Of a stretch of DNA of 64,000 nucleotides, positions 20,494 to 29,404 are shown piece after piece. The stretch spans positions 33,495-97,494 of the forward strand of contig CAWGIW010000021.1 of assembly GCA_963822825.1 (NCBI GenBank), given 5' to 3'. The stretch's first letter is position 1, and each line of letters starts with the position of its first letter. Below the pieces are notes generated by a model. That model was given only the letters and a program-made list of their open reading frames with translations, did not search any database and was not told where the DNA came from. The stretch is from JAWWPY01 sp963822825. Its GTDB lineage: Bacteria; Actinomycetota; Actinomycetes; Streptosporangiales; Streptosporangiaceae. Made by a program: the position numbers and the translations under genes.

Positions 20494-21657
20494 TTGAGCG
20501 CAGATGCCTACGTACCGGCCCCAGCCGACCGTTTCTCGTTCGGTATCTGGACCGTTGGGTGGCAGGGGGCAGAGGTTTTCGGCCCGGCGGTCCGCCCGCC
20601 CATGCCTGCCGACCGTGCGGTGCGCAAGCTGGCCGAGCTCGGCGCGTACGGGGTGAACTTCCACGACAACGACGTGTTCGACTTCGACGCGAGCGAGGCG
20701 GAGCGGGACAAGCGGATCGCGGACTTCCGCCAGGCGCTGGAGGAGACCGGCCTGGTCGTGACGACCGCCACGACGAACCTTTTCGCGCACCCGATGTTCA
20801 AGGAGGGAGCGTTCACCGCCAACGACCGGGACGTGCGCCGCTTCGCTCTGGCTAAGGTCATGCGCAACCTCGACCTGGCCGCGGAGCTCGGCGCCGGGGT
20901 GTACGTGTTCTGGGGAGGCCGGGAGGGCGCCGAGTCGGGCGCGGCCAAGGACGTGCGGGCCGCGCTGGACAGGTACAAGGAAGCCATGGACATCCTGTCC
21001 GGCTACGTCCTCGACCAGGGATACCGCCTGCGGTTCGCGATCGAGCCGAAGCCCAACGAGCCGCGCGGTGACATCCTGCTGCCCACCGCCGGGCACGCCC
21101 TGGCCTTCATCACCGAGCTGGAGCATCCCGAGCTGGTCGGGATCAACCCGGAGGTCGGGCACGAGGAGATGGCCAGCCTCAACTACGCCCACGGCATCAC
21201 CCAGGCCCTGTGGCACGGCAAGCTGTTCCACATCGACCTGAACGGCCAGAACGGCCCCCGCTACGACCAGGATCTGCGGTTCGGGGCCGGGAACGCCCGC
21301 GGCGCGTTCTGGGTCGTGGACGCCCTGGAGGCCGGCGGATACGACGGGCCCGTCCACTTCGATTACAAGCCGCCGCGCACCGAGGACGATGACGGCGTCT
21401 GGGTTTCCGCGGCGGCGTGCATGCGTAACTACCTGATCCTGCGCGGGAAGGTCCGCGCCTTCCGGGCCGACCCCGAGGTCGCCGAGGCGCTGGGCGCCTC
21501 GCACGTCGCCGACCTGGCGCTGCCGACCCTGGCTGAGGGCGAGACCTGGCGCGACGTCCAGGGCTTCACACCGGACATCGACGCGCTCGCCGCCCGCGGC
21601 ATGGCCTTCGAGCGCCTGGACCAGCTCGCCCTGGAGCACCTCTACGGCGTCCGCTAA
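20494..21657 (+). CDS. xylA: xylose isomerase
   Basis: 387 residues, the short actinomycete (class I) form of xylose isomerase, converting D-xylose to D-xylulose in the cytoplasm. The catalytic His is in YGVNFHDNDVFDFD; the metal ligands and Lys are in FAIEPKPNEPRGD, NPEVGHEEMASLNYAH and LFHIDLNGQNGPRYDQDLRFG. The start is TTG 20494, three bases after the xylB stop; it gives the standard N-terminus with DRFSFGIWTVGWQG. Two tandem hairpins just after the stop probably end the operon. Confidence 0.96.
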   Translation: MSADAYVPAPADRFSFGIWTVGWQGAEVFGPAVRPPMPADRAVRKLAELGAYGVNFHDNDVFDFDASEAERDKRIADFRQALEETGLVVTTATTNLFAHPMFKEGAFTANDRDVRRFALAKVMRNLDLAAELGAGVYVFWGGREGAESGAAKDVRAALDRYKEAMDILSGYVLDQGYRLRFAIEPKPNEPRGDILLPTAGHALAFITELEHPELVGINPEVGHEEMASLNYAHGITQALWHGKLFHIDLNGQNGPRYDQDLRFGAGNARGAFWVVDALEAGGYDGPVHFDYKPPRTEDDDGVWVSAAACMRNYLILRGKVRAFRADPEVAEALGASHVADLALPTLAEGETWRDVQGFTPDIDALAARGMAFERLDQLALEHLYGVR

Positions 21658-21667
21658 CACCCCCATG

Positions 21668-21727
21668 CAACGGCACCCGTGCGCCATTGGTGTCGTTGGG
21701 ACGGCACCTGTGCGCCATTGGTGCCGT
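21668..21727 (+). terminator. two tandem stem-loops after xylA
   Basis: CAACGGCACC/GGTGTCGTTG (21668-21677 and 21689-21698) and ACGGCACC/GGTGCCGT (21701-21708 and 21720-21727). The 11-nt loops differ only in their first bases and share GTGCGCCATT. They lie 10 bp past the xylA stop. There is no U-tract, so termination would be of the non-canonical kind; regulation of the downstream dxs gene is an alternative. Confidence 0.55.
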
Positions 21728-21981
21728 TGCGCACGGGGGAGGAGGGAATTCCCTTGAGCTGCGCGGGTTGGGGGCGGCGGACGGCCTGGCACGGCATGAT
21801 GGGACGGAACCCCCGGGCTGGGTAGCCGCGGTGAGCCTTTCGTCCGGTCAACAATCTGGGCGAAATAGACTCGGCACAGGTTTGCCGCGCGGCGCCGGCC
21901 AGGAATTGCCGGCCCGGCGCACGCGGTGGGCCGGCTACCCGGGCTCTCGGGCCAGGACGACGACGATGAGGAGCAGACCAG
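21728..21981. other. dxs upstream region
   Basis: About 250 bp with no open frame of note. AGGAG at about 21970 serves the GTG start of dxs. No clear -35/-10 pair could be chosen. Confidence 0.4.
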
Positions 21982-23892
21982 GTGACCTTGCTTGAATCCA
22001 TCGCCGGTCCGCGGGACCTCAGGGCACTCGACGCGGACCAACTCCCCGTCCTGGCGAGCGAAATCCGCGATTTCCTCATCCAGGCGGTATCCAGGTCAGG
22101 CGGCCACCTCGGGCCCAACCTCGGTGTCGTGGAACTGACCATCGCGCTGCACCGGGTCTTCGATTCGCCGAGGGACCGGATCGTCTTCGACACCGGCCAT
22201 CAGTCTTACGTGCACAAGCTGCTTACCGGCCGGCAGGCCGGATTCGGAAAGCTGAAGCAGCGCGGTGGCGTGTCTGGTTACCCGAGCCAGGCCGAGTCTG
22301 ACCACGACATCGTGGAGAACTCGCACGCCTCGACCAGCCTGTCGTACGCGGATGGGCTGGCCAAGGCCTACCTGCTGCGCGGGGAAGGCGACCGCACGGT
22401 GGTGGCGGTGATCGGCGACGGCGCGCTCACCGGCGGCATGGCCTGGGAGGCGCTCAACAACATCGCCGCCTCCAAGGACAGCAGGCTGATCATCGTCGTC
22501 AACGACAATGGCCGCTCGTACACGCCCACCATCGGCGGCCTGGCGGATCATCTCGCCCGGGTGCGGGTGTCGCAGCGCTACGAGCACGTGCTCGACTACA
22601 TCAAGACGACGCTGTCCAGGACGCCTCTGGTCGGCCCGCCGGTGTACGAGACCCTGCACGGCATCAAGAAGGGCATCAAGGATGTGCTGCAGCCCCAGGT
22701 GCTCTTCGAGGATCTCGGCCTGAAGTACCTCGGGCCCATCGACGGTCACGATGAGCAACTGGTCGAGCATGCGCTGCGCCGCGCCAGTGATTTCGGCGGC
22801 CCGGTGCTCGTGCACGTGATCACCAGGAAGGGCTTTGGCTACCTGCCGGCCGAGAATGACGAGGAAGACTGCCTGCACCAGATCGGTGCGTTCGAGCCGA
22901 CCACCGGGCGGCCGACGGCGCCGGCCCGGCGTGGCTGGACGGACGTGTTCAGCGACGAGCTGGTCGCGATCGGCGCCGGGCGGCCGGACATCGTGGCGCT
23001 CACCGCGGCCATGCTCTACCCGACCGGGCTCGCGCCGTTCCGGCAGGCGTACCCGGAGCGGACGTTCGACGTCGGCATCGCCGAGCAGCACGCGGTGACC
23101 AGCGCCGCCGGGTTCGCGCTCGCCGGGATGCACCCGGTCGTCGCGATCTACGCGACGTTTCTGAACCGTGCCTTTGACCAGGTGCTGATGGATGTCGCGC
23201 TGCACCGGCTGCCCGTGACGTTCGTGCTCGACCGGGCCGGCGTGACCGGTTCCGATGGCCCCAGCCACAACGGCATGTGGGACGGGTCGATCCTTCAGGT
23301 AGTCCCTGGCCTGAAGGTCGCGGCCCCCCGGGACGGCGCCCGGGTCGCCGAGTTGCTGCGTGAGGCGGTGGCGATCCAGGACGGGCCGACGGTGGTGCGC
23401 TTTCCGAAGGGGGCGCCCGGTGGCGACATCCCAGCCGTAGGCGTGCTGGGCGGCATGGACGTGCTGCGGGTCCCGGCCGATGACCAGGCGCCTGACGTGC
23501 TGCTGGCCGGGGTGGGCCCGATGGCCGGGATCTGTGTGCAGGCCGCGGGCAGGCTGGCGGATCAGGGTATCGGGGTGACGGTCGTGGACCCGCGCTGGAG
23601 CAAGCCCGTGGACGAGGCGCTGGCCGGCGCGGCGCGCGCTCACCGGCTGGTCGTCACGGTTGAAGACAACGGCGTCGTCGGCGGGTTCGGCGATGCGGTC
23701 TGCCGGCTGCTGCGCGATCACGATGTGGGCACCCCCGTGAAGACGTTCGGCTTGCCACAGCAGTTCCTGGACCATGCCAAGCGCGAGGAGATCCTGGACG
23801 ACCTGGGCCTCAACCCCCAGCATCTCGCCCGGAAGATCACCGAGGCGGTGGCACGGATCACTCCCGAACTGGCCCACAATCCCCAGTCATGA
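21982..23892 (+). CDS. dxs: 1-deoxy-D-xylulose-5-phosphate synthase
   Basis: 636 residues. It condenses pyruvate and glyceraldehyde 3-phosphate into DXP, the first step of the MEP isoprenoid pathway, using thiamine diphosphate. Seen: GHLGPNLGVVELTIALHRVF, the ThDP motif GDGALTGGMAWEALNN, the transketolase-like pyrimidine domain with RTFDVGIAEQHAVTSAAGF, and the C-terminal domain with VTVEDNGVVGGFG. GTG 21982 has AGGAG upstream. The stop overlaps a 22-codon Met/His-rich ORF that leads into the ferredoxin reductase gene. A redox partner next to an MEP gene is suggestive, but the Fe-S enzymes of that pathway are not here. Confidence 0.96.
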   Translation: MTLLESIAGPRDLRALDADQLPVLASEIRDFLIQAVSRSGGHLGPNLGVVELTIALHRVFDSPRDRIVFDTGHQSYVHKLLTGRQAGFGKLKQRGGVSGYPSQAESDHDIVENSHASTSLSYADGLAKAYLLRGEGDRTVVAVIGDGALTGGMAWEALNNIAASKDSRLIIVVNDNGRSYTPTIGGLADHLARVRVSQRYEHVLDYIKTTLSRTPLVGPPVYETLHGIKKGIKDVLQPQVLFEDLGLKYLGPIDGHDEQLVEHALRRASDFGGPVLVHVITRKGFGYLPAENDEEDCLHQIGAFEPTTGRPTAPARRGWTDVFSDELVAIGAGRPDIVALTAAMLYPTGLAPFRQAYPERTFDVGIAEQHAVTSAAGFALAGMHPVVAIYATFLNRAFDQVLMDVALHRLPVTFVLDRAGVTGSDGPSHNGMWDGSILQVVPGLKVAAPRDGARVAELLREAVAIQDGPTVVRFPKGAPGGDIPAVGVLGGMDVLRVPADDQAPDVLLAGVGPMAGICVQAAGRLADQGIGVTVVDPRWSKPVDEALAGAARAHRLVVTVEDNGVVGGFGDAVCRLLRDHDVGTPVKTFGLPQQFLDHAKREEILDDLGLNPQHLARKITEAVARITPELAHNPQS

Positions 23893-23945
23893 ACCACGGA
23901 GTCATGAACCACGGATTCATGCACCACCGGGCCATGATGTACGGG
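23886..23945. repeat. 15-bp tandem repeat, four units
   Basis: GTCATGAACCACGGA occurs exactly at 23886-23900 and 23901-23915, followed by two degenerate units (23916-23930, 23931-23945). It bridges the dxs stop and the start of the reductase gene and supplies the start/stop overlaps. Confidence 0.88.
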
Positions 23946-23957
23946 CCCCGGTCATGA
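23889..23957 (+). CDS. 22-codon Met/His-rich linking ORF
   Basis: ATG 23889 overlaps the dxs stop (ATGA), and its TGA (23955-23957) overlaps the ATG of the reductase gene (ATGA, 23954-23957). The peptide starts MNHGVMNHGFMHHRAMM and has five Met and four His, a composition seen in Cu(I)-binding peptides. It is built from the 15-bp repeat. It may be only a translational bridge; there is no direct evidence that it is made. Confidence 0.4.
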   Translation: MNHGVMNHGFMHHRAMMYGPRS

Positions 23958-25348
23958 CCACACTGGAAGTCGCGGTCATCGGCTCCGGCCCGGCCGGGCT
24001 GTACACCGCGGAGGCGCTGATCAAGCAGTCGGCCGCGCTTGACCCGCCCGCGAGCGTCCGGGTGGACGTGATCGACCGGCTGGTGACCCCGTACGGCCTG
24101 GTCCGCTACGGCGTCGCCCCGGACCACCCGTCGATCAAGTCGATCGCCGAGTATCTGCGCACCGTCCTGGAGCATCCGGACGTGCGGTTCATCGGCGGGG
24201 TGCACCTGGGGGAGGACGTCACCCGCGAGGACCTGCTGGCCAGCTACGACGCGGTGGTCTACGCGACCGGCGCGATGCGGGACCGGCGGATGGGCGTCCC
24301 GGGCGAGGAGATGCCCGGCAGCTACGCGGCCACTGACTTCGTGAACTGGTACTGCGGCCACCCGGACATGAGCATGGACGCGTTCGCTCTCGACGCCGAA
24401 TCGGTGGCTGTCATCGGGGTCGGCAACGTGGCCGTGGACGTGGCCCGCGTCCTGGTGCGGGACCCGGCCGAGCTGCGCCCCACGGATGTGCCGCAGCCGG
24501 TGCTCGAGGTCCTGATGGCCAGCAAGGTCCGCGAGGTCCACATGATCGGCCGCCGTGGCCCGGCCCAGGCCAAGTTCACCACCAAGGAGCTGCGTGAGCT
24601 CGGCGAACTCAGCGGAGTGGACATCCGGGTCAACCCGGCCGAGATCGACTCCGTCGCATCCGACCCGGCCGGGCTGAGCGCCCTGGCCGCGGAGACCGAC
24701 CGGCGGGTCCGCGGCAACCTGGCGGTGATCAGGGGCTGGGCGGAACGCGCCCCGGCTGGGGCCGGGCGCCAGCTGACCGTCCGGTTCTGGTTGCGGCCCG
24801 TGCAGATCGAAGGCACTCAACGGGTGTCCGGCCTGACTGTCGAGCGGACCAGGCTGGACGAGACGGGGGTGCTCACCGGAACCGGTGAGCTGGAGACGGT
24901 CCCCGTCCAGATGGTGCTGCGCAGTGTCGGGTACCAGAGCGTGCCGCTGCCGGGGGTCCCGTTCGACGAGCGCACCGCCACCGTGCCCAACTCTGATGGC
25001 CGTGTCCTCGGCGGGGGCGGCGTGCCGCTGCCGGGAGAGTACGTGGCGGGCTGGCTCAAGCGCGGCCCCACCGGCGTCATCGGCACGAACAAGTCCGACG
25101 CCGCCGGGTCAGTCCGGTCGCTGCTGGCCGATCTGGCCGGAGGGAGTGCCGGAGAGCGTACCGGCCAGGCGCGGCGGGCGTTCGAGGACCTGCTCGTGTC
25201 CCGCGGTGTGGCCCCGGTGAGCTACGGGGACTGGCTCAGGGTCGAGCAAGCGGAGGCGGCGCTGGCCAGCGAACTGGGCCGGGGCGCGCGGGTGAAGCTG
25301 CCCGGCCGGGAGGCGCTGGAAAGCATCTGCCGCCCGCCCGGCACATAA
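23954..25348 (+). CDS. fprA: ferredoxin-NADP reductase, FprA/adrenodoxin reductase type
   Basis: 464 residues. It moves electrons between NADPH and ferredoxins through FAD. The FAD motif is VAVIGSGPAGLYTAEAL at the N-terminus, the family-specific LVTPYGLVRYGVAPDHP follows, the NADPH motif is AVIGVGNVAVDVARVL (about 155-170), and the C-terminal GWLKRGPTGVIGTNKSDA is highly typical of FprA. The start ATG 23954 overlaps the small linking ORF. Ferredoxin and P450 partners are not in the window, so the electron acceptor is open. Confidence 0.93.
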   Translation: MTTLEVAVIGSGPAGLYTAEALIKQSAALDPPASVRVDVIDRLVTPYGLVRYGVAPDHPSIKSIAEYLRTVLEHPDVRFIGGVHLGEDVTREDLLASYDAVVYATGAMRDRRMGVPGEEMPGSYAATDFVNWYCGHPDMSMDAFALDAESVAVIGVGNVAVDVARVLVRDPAELRPTDVPQPVLEVLMASKVREVHMIGRRGPAQAKFTTKELRELGELSGVDIRVNPAEIDSVASDPAGLSALAAETDRRVRGNLAVIRGWAERAPAGAGRQLTVRFWLRPVQIEGTQRVSGLTVERTRLDETGVLTGTGELETVPVQMVLRSVGYQSVPLPGVPFDERTATVPNSDGRVLGGGGVPLPGEYVAGWLKRGPTGVIGTNKSDAAGSVRSLLADLAGGSAGERTGQARRAFEDLLVSRGVAPVSYGDWLRVEQAEAALASELGRGARVKLPGREALESICRPPGT

Positions 25349-25529
25349 CGGCGGCCCGAAACCGCCTATTTTCCTCAACGATTCAAACCACTCATCCATC
25401 AGCAATGCCCCCGAAGTCTGGAGTGAGTGCTGGCTGGGGACAATGGGGACATGAGCGTAGGCCAGGCAGGCATCCAGCGAACCGGGGACGGGAAGGGCGG
25501 GGGCCCGGCGGCGAGCGGCCAGAATAGCC

Positions 25530-27686
25530 ATGCTGAGCGCGAACGGGAGGCCGAGCAACGGGTCGGCGGGGACATGGCCGAATCGACGGAGAGGGCCGGC
25601 CGATGGTCCCGCCAGCGAGACGGCCGGCGAGGAACTGCCACCCGATCGTTACTTCGACCGTGAGGAGAGCTGGCTCCGGTTCAACCAGCGGGTGCTGGAA
25701 CTCGCCGAGGACGAGGCGATCCCGCTGCTCGAGCGGGTGCGCTTCATGGCCATCTTCGCGAGCAACCTGGATGAGTTTTTCATGGTCCGGGTGGCGGGCC
25801 GGATGCGGCGGATGGCTACCGGCCTGCCGGTGGAGAACGTCAGCGGGCTGCCGACCGACGAGATACTCGAGCGCACCCTGGACACCTCACGCGAGATCAG
25901 CCTGCGGCACGCCGAGTACTTTCACGGCCACATAGTGCCCGCGCTGGCCGCGGAGGGCATCGAGATCCTGCGCTGGAAGGAACTCTCGCCGGACGAGCAG
26001 GAGGACATGCAGCAGTTGTTCCGGGACCGGATCTACCCGGTGCTGACGCCGCTGGTCGTGGACCCGGCCCACCCGTTCCCCTATATTTCGGGCCTGTCGC
26101 TCAGCCTGGCGGTCATGCTGGCCGATCCGCGGACCGGCGTGACGTTGTTCGCCCGGGTGAAGGTGCCGCCGCTGCTGCCCCGGTTCCTCACCGTGGGGCA
26201 GTACCGGTTCGTGCCGCTGGAAGACGTGATCGCGGCTCACCTGGACGAGCTGTTCGTCGGCCTCGACGTGCTGGAGCAGCACGTGTTCCGGGTCACCCGG
26301 ACCCGGGACCTGGAGGTGGACGAGGACATCACCGAGGACCTGATGCAGTCGCTGGAGCGTGAACTGCTCCGGCGGCGCTTCGAGCCCGCCGTCCGGCTCG
26401 AAGTCGAGGAGTCGATCTCGGCCGAGGTGCTGGAGCGGCTGGTGACCGAGCTGGCCATCGACCGCCGGGCCGTGTATCACCTGCCGGGGCCCCTCGACCT
26501 GTCGGGCCTGAACGCGATCGCCGACCTGGATCTGCGGAAGCTGAAGTACCCGCGGTTCGTCCCGTCGGAATCGGCGCTGCCCCAGGACACCAGCATCTTC
26601 GCCGCGCTGCGCAAGCGGGATGTCCTGGTCCACCACCCCTACGACTCGTTCGCCAGTACCGTGGAGCGGCTCATCGTGGAGGCGGCCGCCGATCCCCGGG
26701 TCCTGGCCATCAAGCAGACCCTGTACCGGACCAGCGACACGTCCTCGATCGTCGAGGCGCTCATCGACGCGGCCGAGGCGGGCAAGCAGGTCGTGGTGGT
26801 GGTGGAGCTCAAGGCCCGGTTCGACGAGCGCGCCAACATCCTCTGGGCCCGGAAACTGGAGGAATCGGGCTGCCACGTGGTGTACGGCTTCGTCAACCTG
26901 AAGACGCACTGCAAGATGGCGCTGGTGGTCAGGGAGGAGTCCGACGGGTCGCTGCGGCGGTACTGCCATATCGGGACCGGGAACTACAACCCCTCCACGG
27001 CCCGCCTGTACGAAGACTTTGGCCTGCTCACGGCGGATCCGGTCGTGGGCGGGGACGCCACCGACCTGTTCAACCACCTGACCGGGTACAGCCTGAAGAG
27101 TTCCTACCGCCGGTTCCTGGTCGCCCCCGAGGGGCTGCGGGCCGGCCTGGTGGAGCGGATCGAGGCGCAGACGGCCAGGCAGCGGGAGGGCAAGCCGACC
27201 CGGATCCGGCTGAAGTGCAACGCCATCGTGGACGAGGCGGTGATCGACGCACTGTACCGGGCATCCCGGGCGGGCGTGCCCATCGACCTGCTGGTCCGCG
27301 GGATCTGCGCGGTCCGTCCCGGCGTGCCCGGCCTGTCGGAGACGATCCGGGTGCGCAGCATCCTCGGCCGGTTCCTTGAGCACTCACGGATCTACGCGTT
27401 CGGTGATGATGGGGAGGTCTGGATCGGCAGTGCCGACCTGATGCACCGCAACCTGGACCGGCGGGTAGAGCTGCTGGTCCACGTGATCGACCCGGACCAG
27501 CAGGCGCAGTTGCGGTCGCTGATCGACCTGGCGATGGACGAGAGCACGTCGTCGTGGTGGCTGGGTGCCGATGGGACGTGGGTCAGGCACCACCTCGATT
27601 CCGGCGGGAAGCCGCTGCGCGACCTGCAGCGGTACCTGATCCAGACGCGCGGTCGGCCAGTCCCGCTCCCTGATGCCGAAGGGTGA
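25530..27686 (+). CDS. ppk1: polyphosphate kinase 1
   Basis: 718 residues. It makes polyphosphate reversibly from ATP. The N-domain starts DRYFDREESWLRFNQRVLEL; the two phospholipase D-like halves contain FVNLKTHCKMALVVR and RYCHIGTGNYNPSTARLYED (catalytic His region) and VLVHHPYDSF. The exact start is uncertain: ATG 25530 gives a 40-residue low-complexity leader, and another frame also offers a plausible start at 25451, so a small indel near 25640 is possible. The stop overlaps the NUDIX gene by 14 bases. Confidence 0.93.
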   Translation: MLSANGRPSNGSAGTWPNRRRGPADGPASETAGEELPPDRYFDREESWLRFNQRVLELAEDEAIPLLERVRFMAIFASNLDEFFMVRVAGRMRRMATGLPVENVSGLPTDEILERTLDTSREISLRHAEYFHGHIVPALAAEGIEILRWKELSPDEQEDMQQLFRDRIYPVLTPLVVDPAHPFPYISGLSLSLAVMLADPRTGVTLFARVKVPPLLPRFLTVGQYRFVPLEDVIAAHLDELFVGLDVLEQHVFRVTRTRDLEVDEDITEDLMQSLERELLRRRFEPAVRLEVEESISAEVLERLVTELAIDRRAVYHLPGPLDLSGLNAIADLDLRKLKYPRFVPSESALPQDTSIFAALRKRDVLVHHPYDSFASTVERLIVEAAADPRVLAIKQTLYRTSDTSSIVEALIDAAEAGKQVVVVVELKARFDERANILWARKLEESGCHVVYGFVNLKTHCKMALVVREESDGSLRRYCHIGTGNYNPSTARLYEDFGLLTADPVVGGDATDLFNHLTGYSLKSSYRRFLVAPEGLRAGLVERIEAQTARQREGKPTRIRLKCNAIVDEAVIDALYRASRAGVPIDLLVRGICAVRPGVPGLSETIRVRSILGRFLEHSRIYAFGDDGEVWIGSADLMHRNLDRRVELLVHVIDPDQQAQLRSLIDLAMDESTSSWWLGADGTWVRHHLDSGGKPLRDLQRYLIQTRGRPVPLPDAEG

Positions 27687-28602
27687 CGCGGCCATCGGCG
27701 CCGAGATCCGTGCGGCCGGCGGTGTGCTATGGCGGCCAGGTGCCAGCGGCCCCGAGGTCGCTCTGGTCCACCGGCTCCGTTACGACGACTGGAGCCTGCC
27801 GAAGGGAAAACGCGAGCCCGGGGAGGATGTGCTGGAGACGGCCGTCCGGGAGGTCGCGGAGGAAACCGGGGTAGCGGTGATCCTTGGTCGGCGCCTCCGC
27901 TCGACGAGCTATCGGTCGGGCGGGCGGCCCAAGGTCGTGGACTACTGGGCGGTTCGGCCGGCCACCGCGGGCCCGCAGGCCGCCTTCTTCCCCAACGACG
28001 AAGTGGACCGCGTGGACTGGCTGCCAGTGCCCGCCGCACGCGCCCGGCTGTCCTACCCCCACGACGCCGACGTGCTCAACGACTTCGCGTCCGGCCCGGC
28101 GGACACGATCCCGTGCATCCTGCTGCGGCACGCCAAGGCGTGGAGCAAGGACGCCTGGTCCGGCCCCGACCTGCTACGGCCGCTGGACGCCCGGGGACTC
28201 CGGCACGCGGAGGTACTGGCCCGCCTGCTGGGCTGCTTTGCACCGGGCCGGGTGTTCAGTTCCCCCGCCCAGCGTTGCCTGGCCACGGTCCAGCCCTACG
28301 CCGAACTGACCGGCGTGGCCATCGAGATCGAGCCGGCCTTCGCGGTCAGCCGGGCCGGCGCGGAGCCGCCGGATGTGATGCGGTCGGCCCGGCGGAGGAT
28401 CGAGGAACTGGTTGACGACGCGGTGCCGACGGTCGTCTGCGCGCACGGGGAGAACGTGCCGGCCCTCCTGGACTGGGCATGTGACCGGCTGGGCAGCAAG
28501 ACCCCGGATGCCCCCCCGCTGGCCAAGGGGGGCTTCTGGGTGCTGCACATCGGCGCCGGCGCGGTACTCTCCGCGGAGCGCCACGATCCGTCCTCGGACT
28601 GA
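27673..28602 (+). CDS. mutT1: NUDIX hydrolase fused to a SixA-like histidine phosphatase (MutT1 type)
   Basis: 309 residues. The NUDIX box GKREPGEDVLETAVREVAEE follows the fold start AAGGVLWRPGASGPEVALVH (residues about 14-33). The second half is a phosphohistidine phosphatase with CILLRHAKAWSKDAWSG and a later CAHGENVPALLDW. Mycobacterial MutT1 has the same two-domain plan and hydrolyses 8-oxo-GTP and diadenosine polyphosphates. It overlaps ppk1, so polyphosphate/nucleotide metabolism is a shared theme and translation is coupled. Confidence 0.9.
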   Translation: MPKGDAAIGAEIRAAGGVLWRPGASGPEVALVHRLRYDDWSLPKGKREPGEDVLETAVREVAEETGVAVILGRRLRSTSYRSGGRPKVVDYWAVRPATAGPQAAFFPNDEVDRVDWLPVPAARARLSYPHDADVLNDFASGPADTIPCILLRHAKAWSKDAWSGPDLLRPLDARGLRHAEVLARLLGCFAPGRVFSSPAQRCLATVQPYAELTGVAIEIEPAFAVSRAGAEPPDVMRSARRRIEELVDDAVPTVVCAHGENVPALLDWACDRLGSKTPDAPPLAKGGFWVLHIGAGAVLSAERHDPSSD

Positions 28603-28677
28603 GAATCCGGCCGGATGCTGCCCGGTCCCGGACGCGGCGAGGCGCCGCCGTCGCAGGCGGACCCGTGCGTCCAGCGG

Positions 28678-29265
28678 TTAGACACCCTGGGCGCGAGCCG
28701 GATCCCAGTCCAGCGTGGCGGGCAGCGCGCCTTCGAAGATCAGCAGCCACCGCTTGATCTCGACCCCGGTGCCGCCGCTGTAGCCGCCGAGCCCATCGCT
28801 GGCCACCACCCGGTGGCATGGCACGATCAGCGGCCACGGATTCGACCCCATGATCGTGCCGACCGCCCGGGCCGGGAGATCGGGGCCGCCGTCGCCGAGC
28901 CCGGCGCGGCGGGCGAGCGACCCGTACGTGATCGTCTCGCCGTAGCCGACCGTGCCGAAGAGCACCGAGAGGACCTGCTGCTGCGTACGTGACGCCGCGG
29001 ACCAGTCGATCGGCAGGTCGAAGGCGCGCCGTTGCCCCGAGAAATACTCGGCTAGCTGGTGGTGGGCGGCGGTCAGCAGGCTCAGCCGTCCCGATGGCCC
29101 GGTGACCTCCCCCGACGATCCGGTGGGGTGCTCCGGTGCGCTGGGAGCCGGCCCGGGCGGCCCGGCTGGGCGCCGGAAGCCGACCCGGGCCAGGCCGCTA
29201 TCGCTGCATGTCAGCGACACGGGCCCGACGGGGGTGTCCACCGTGGCCCGGGCGAGTTCGGTCAT
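28678..29265 (-). CDS. ogt: methylated-DNA-protein-cysteine methyltransferase
   Basis: 195 residues. It repairs O6-alkylguanine by moving the alkyl group to its own Cys. The acceptor site is IVPCHRVVASDGLGGYSGG, and the helix-turn-helix region reads YGETITYGSLARRAGLG. An insert of about 35 Pro/Ser-rich residues after position 30 is unusual. It is convergent with the mutT1 gene, 75 bp away. Confidence 0.93.
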   Translation of the reverse strand: MTELARATVDTPVGPVSLTCSDSGLARVGFRRPAGPPGPAPSAPEHPTGSSGEVTGPSGRLSLLTAAHHQLAEYFSGQRRAFDLPIDWSAASRTQQQVLSVLFGTVGYGETITYGSLARRAGLGDGGPDLPARAVGTIMGSNPWPLIVPCHRVVASDGLGGYSGGTGVEIKRWLLIFEGALPATLDWDPARAQGV

Positions 29266-29282
29266 GCCTCCATTCTCCCTCG

Positions 29283-29335
29283 GATCTGCGCGGTTGATCA
29301 GGCCACCATGTCAATGGCGAGGTCAGGCGCAGATC
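29283..29335 (-). terminator. inverted repeat after rnd, possible terminator
   Basis: GATCTGCGC (29283-29291) pairs with GCGCAGATC (29327-29335). It lies between the rnd stop and the ogt start, both on the minus strand. The loop is long (35 nt), so this is weak evidence. Confidence 0.25.
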
Positions 29336-29404
29336 AACCTGCGGGCCTCCGCGCTGAGCGCGTACGCCGTCATCCTGGTCCGTCAGCCAGTGGTGGAACG
29401 CCGC

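Noticed and set aside
28603..28677. tRNA-like segment near the mutT1/ogt junction
   Set aside because: A GCGTCCAGCGGTTAGACAC stretch recalls a D-arm, but no acceptor, anticodon or T-arm can be folded.
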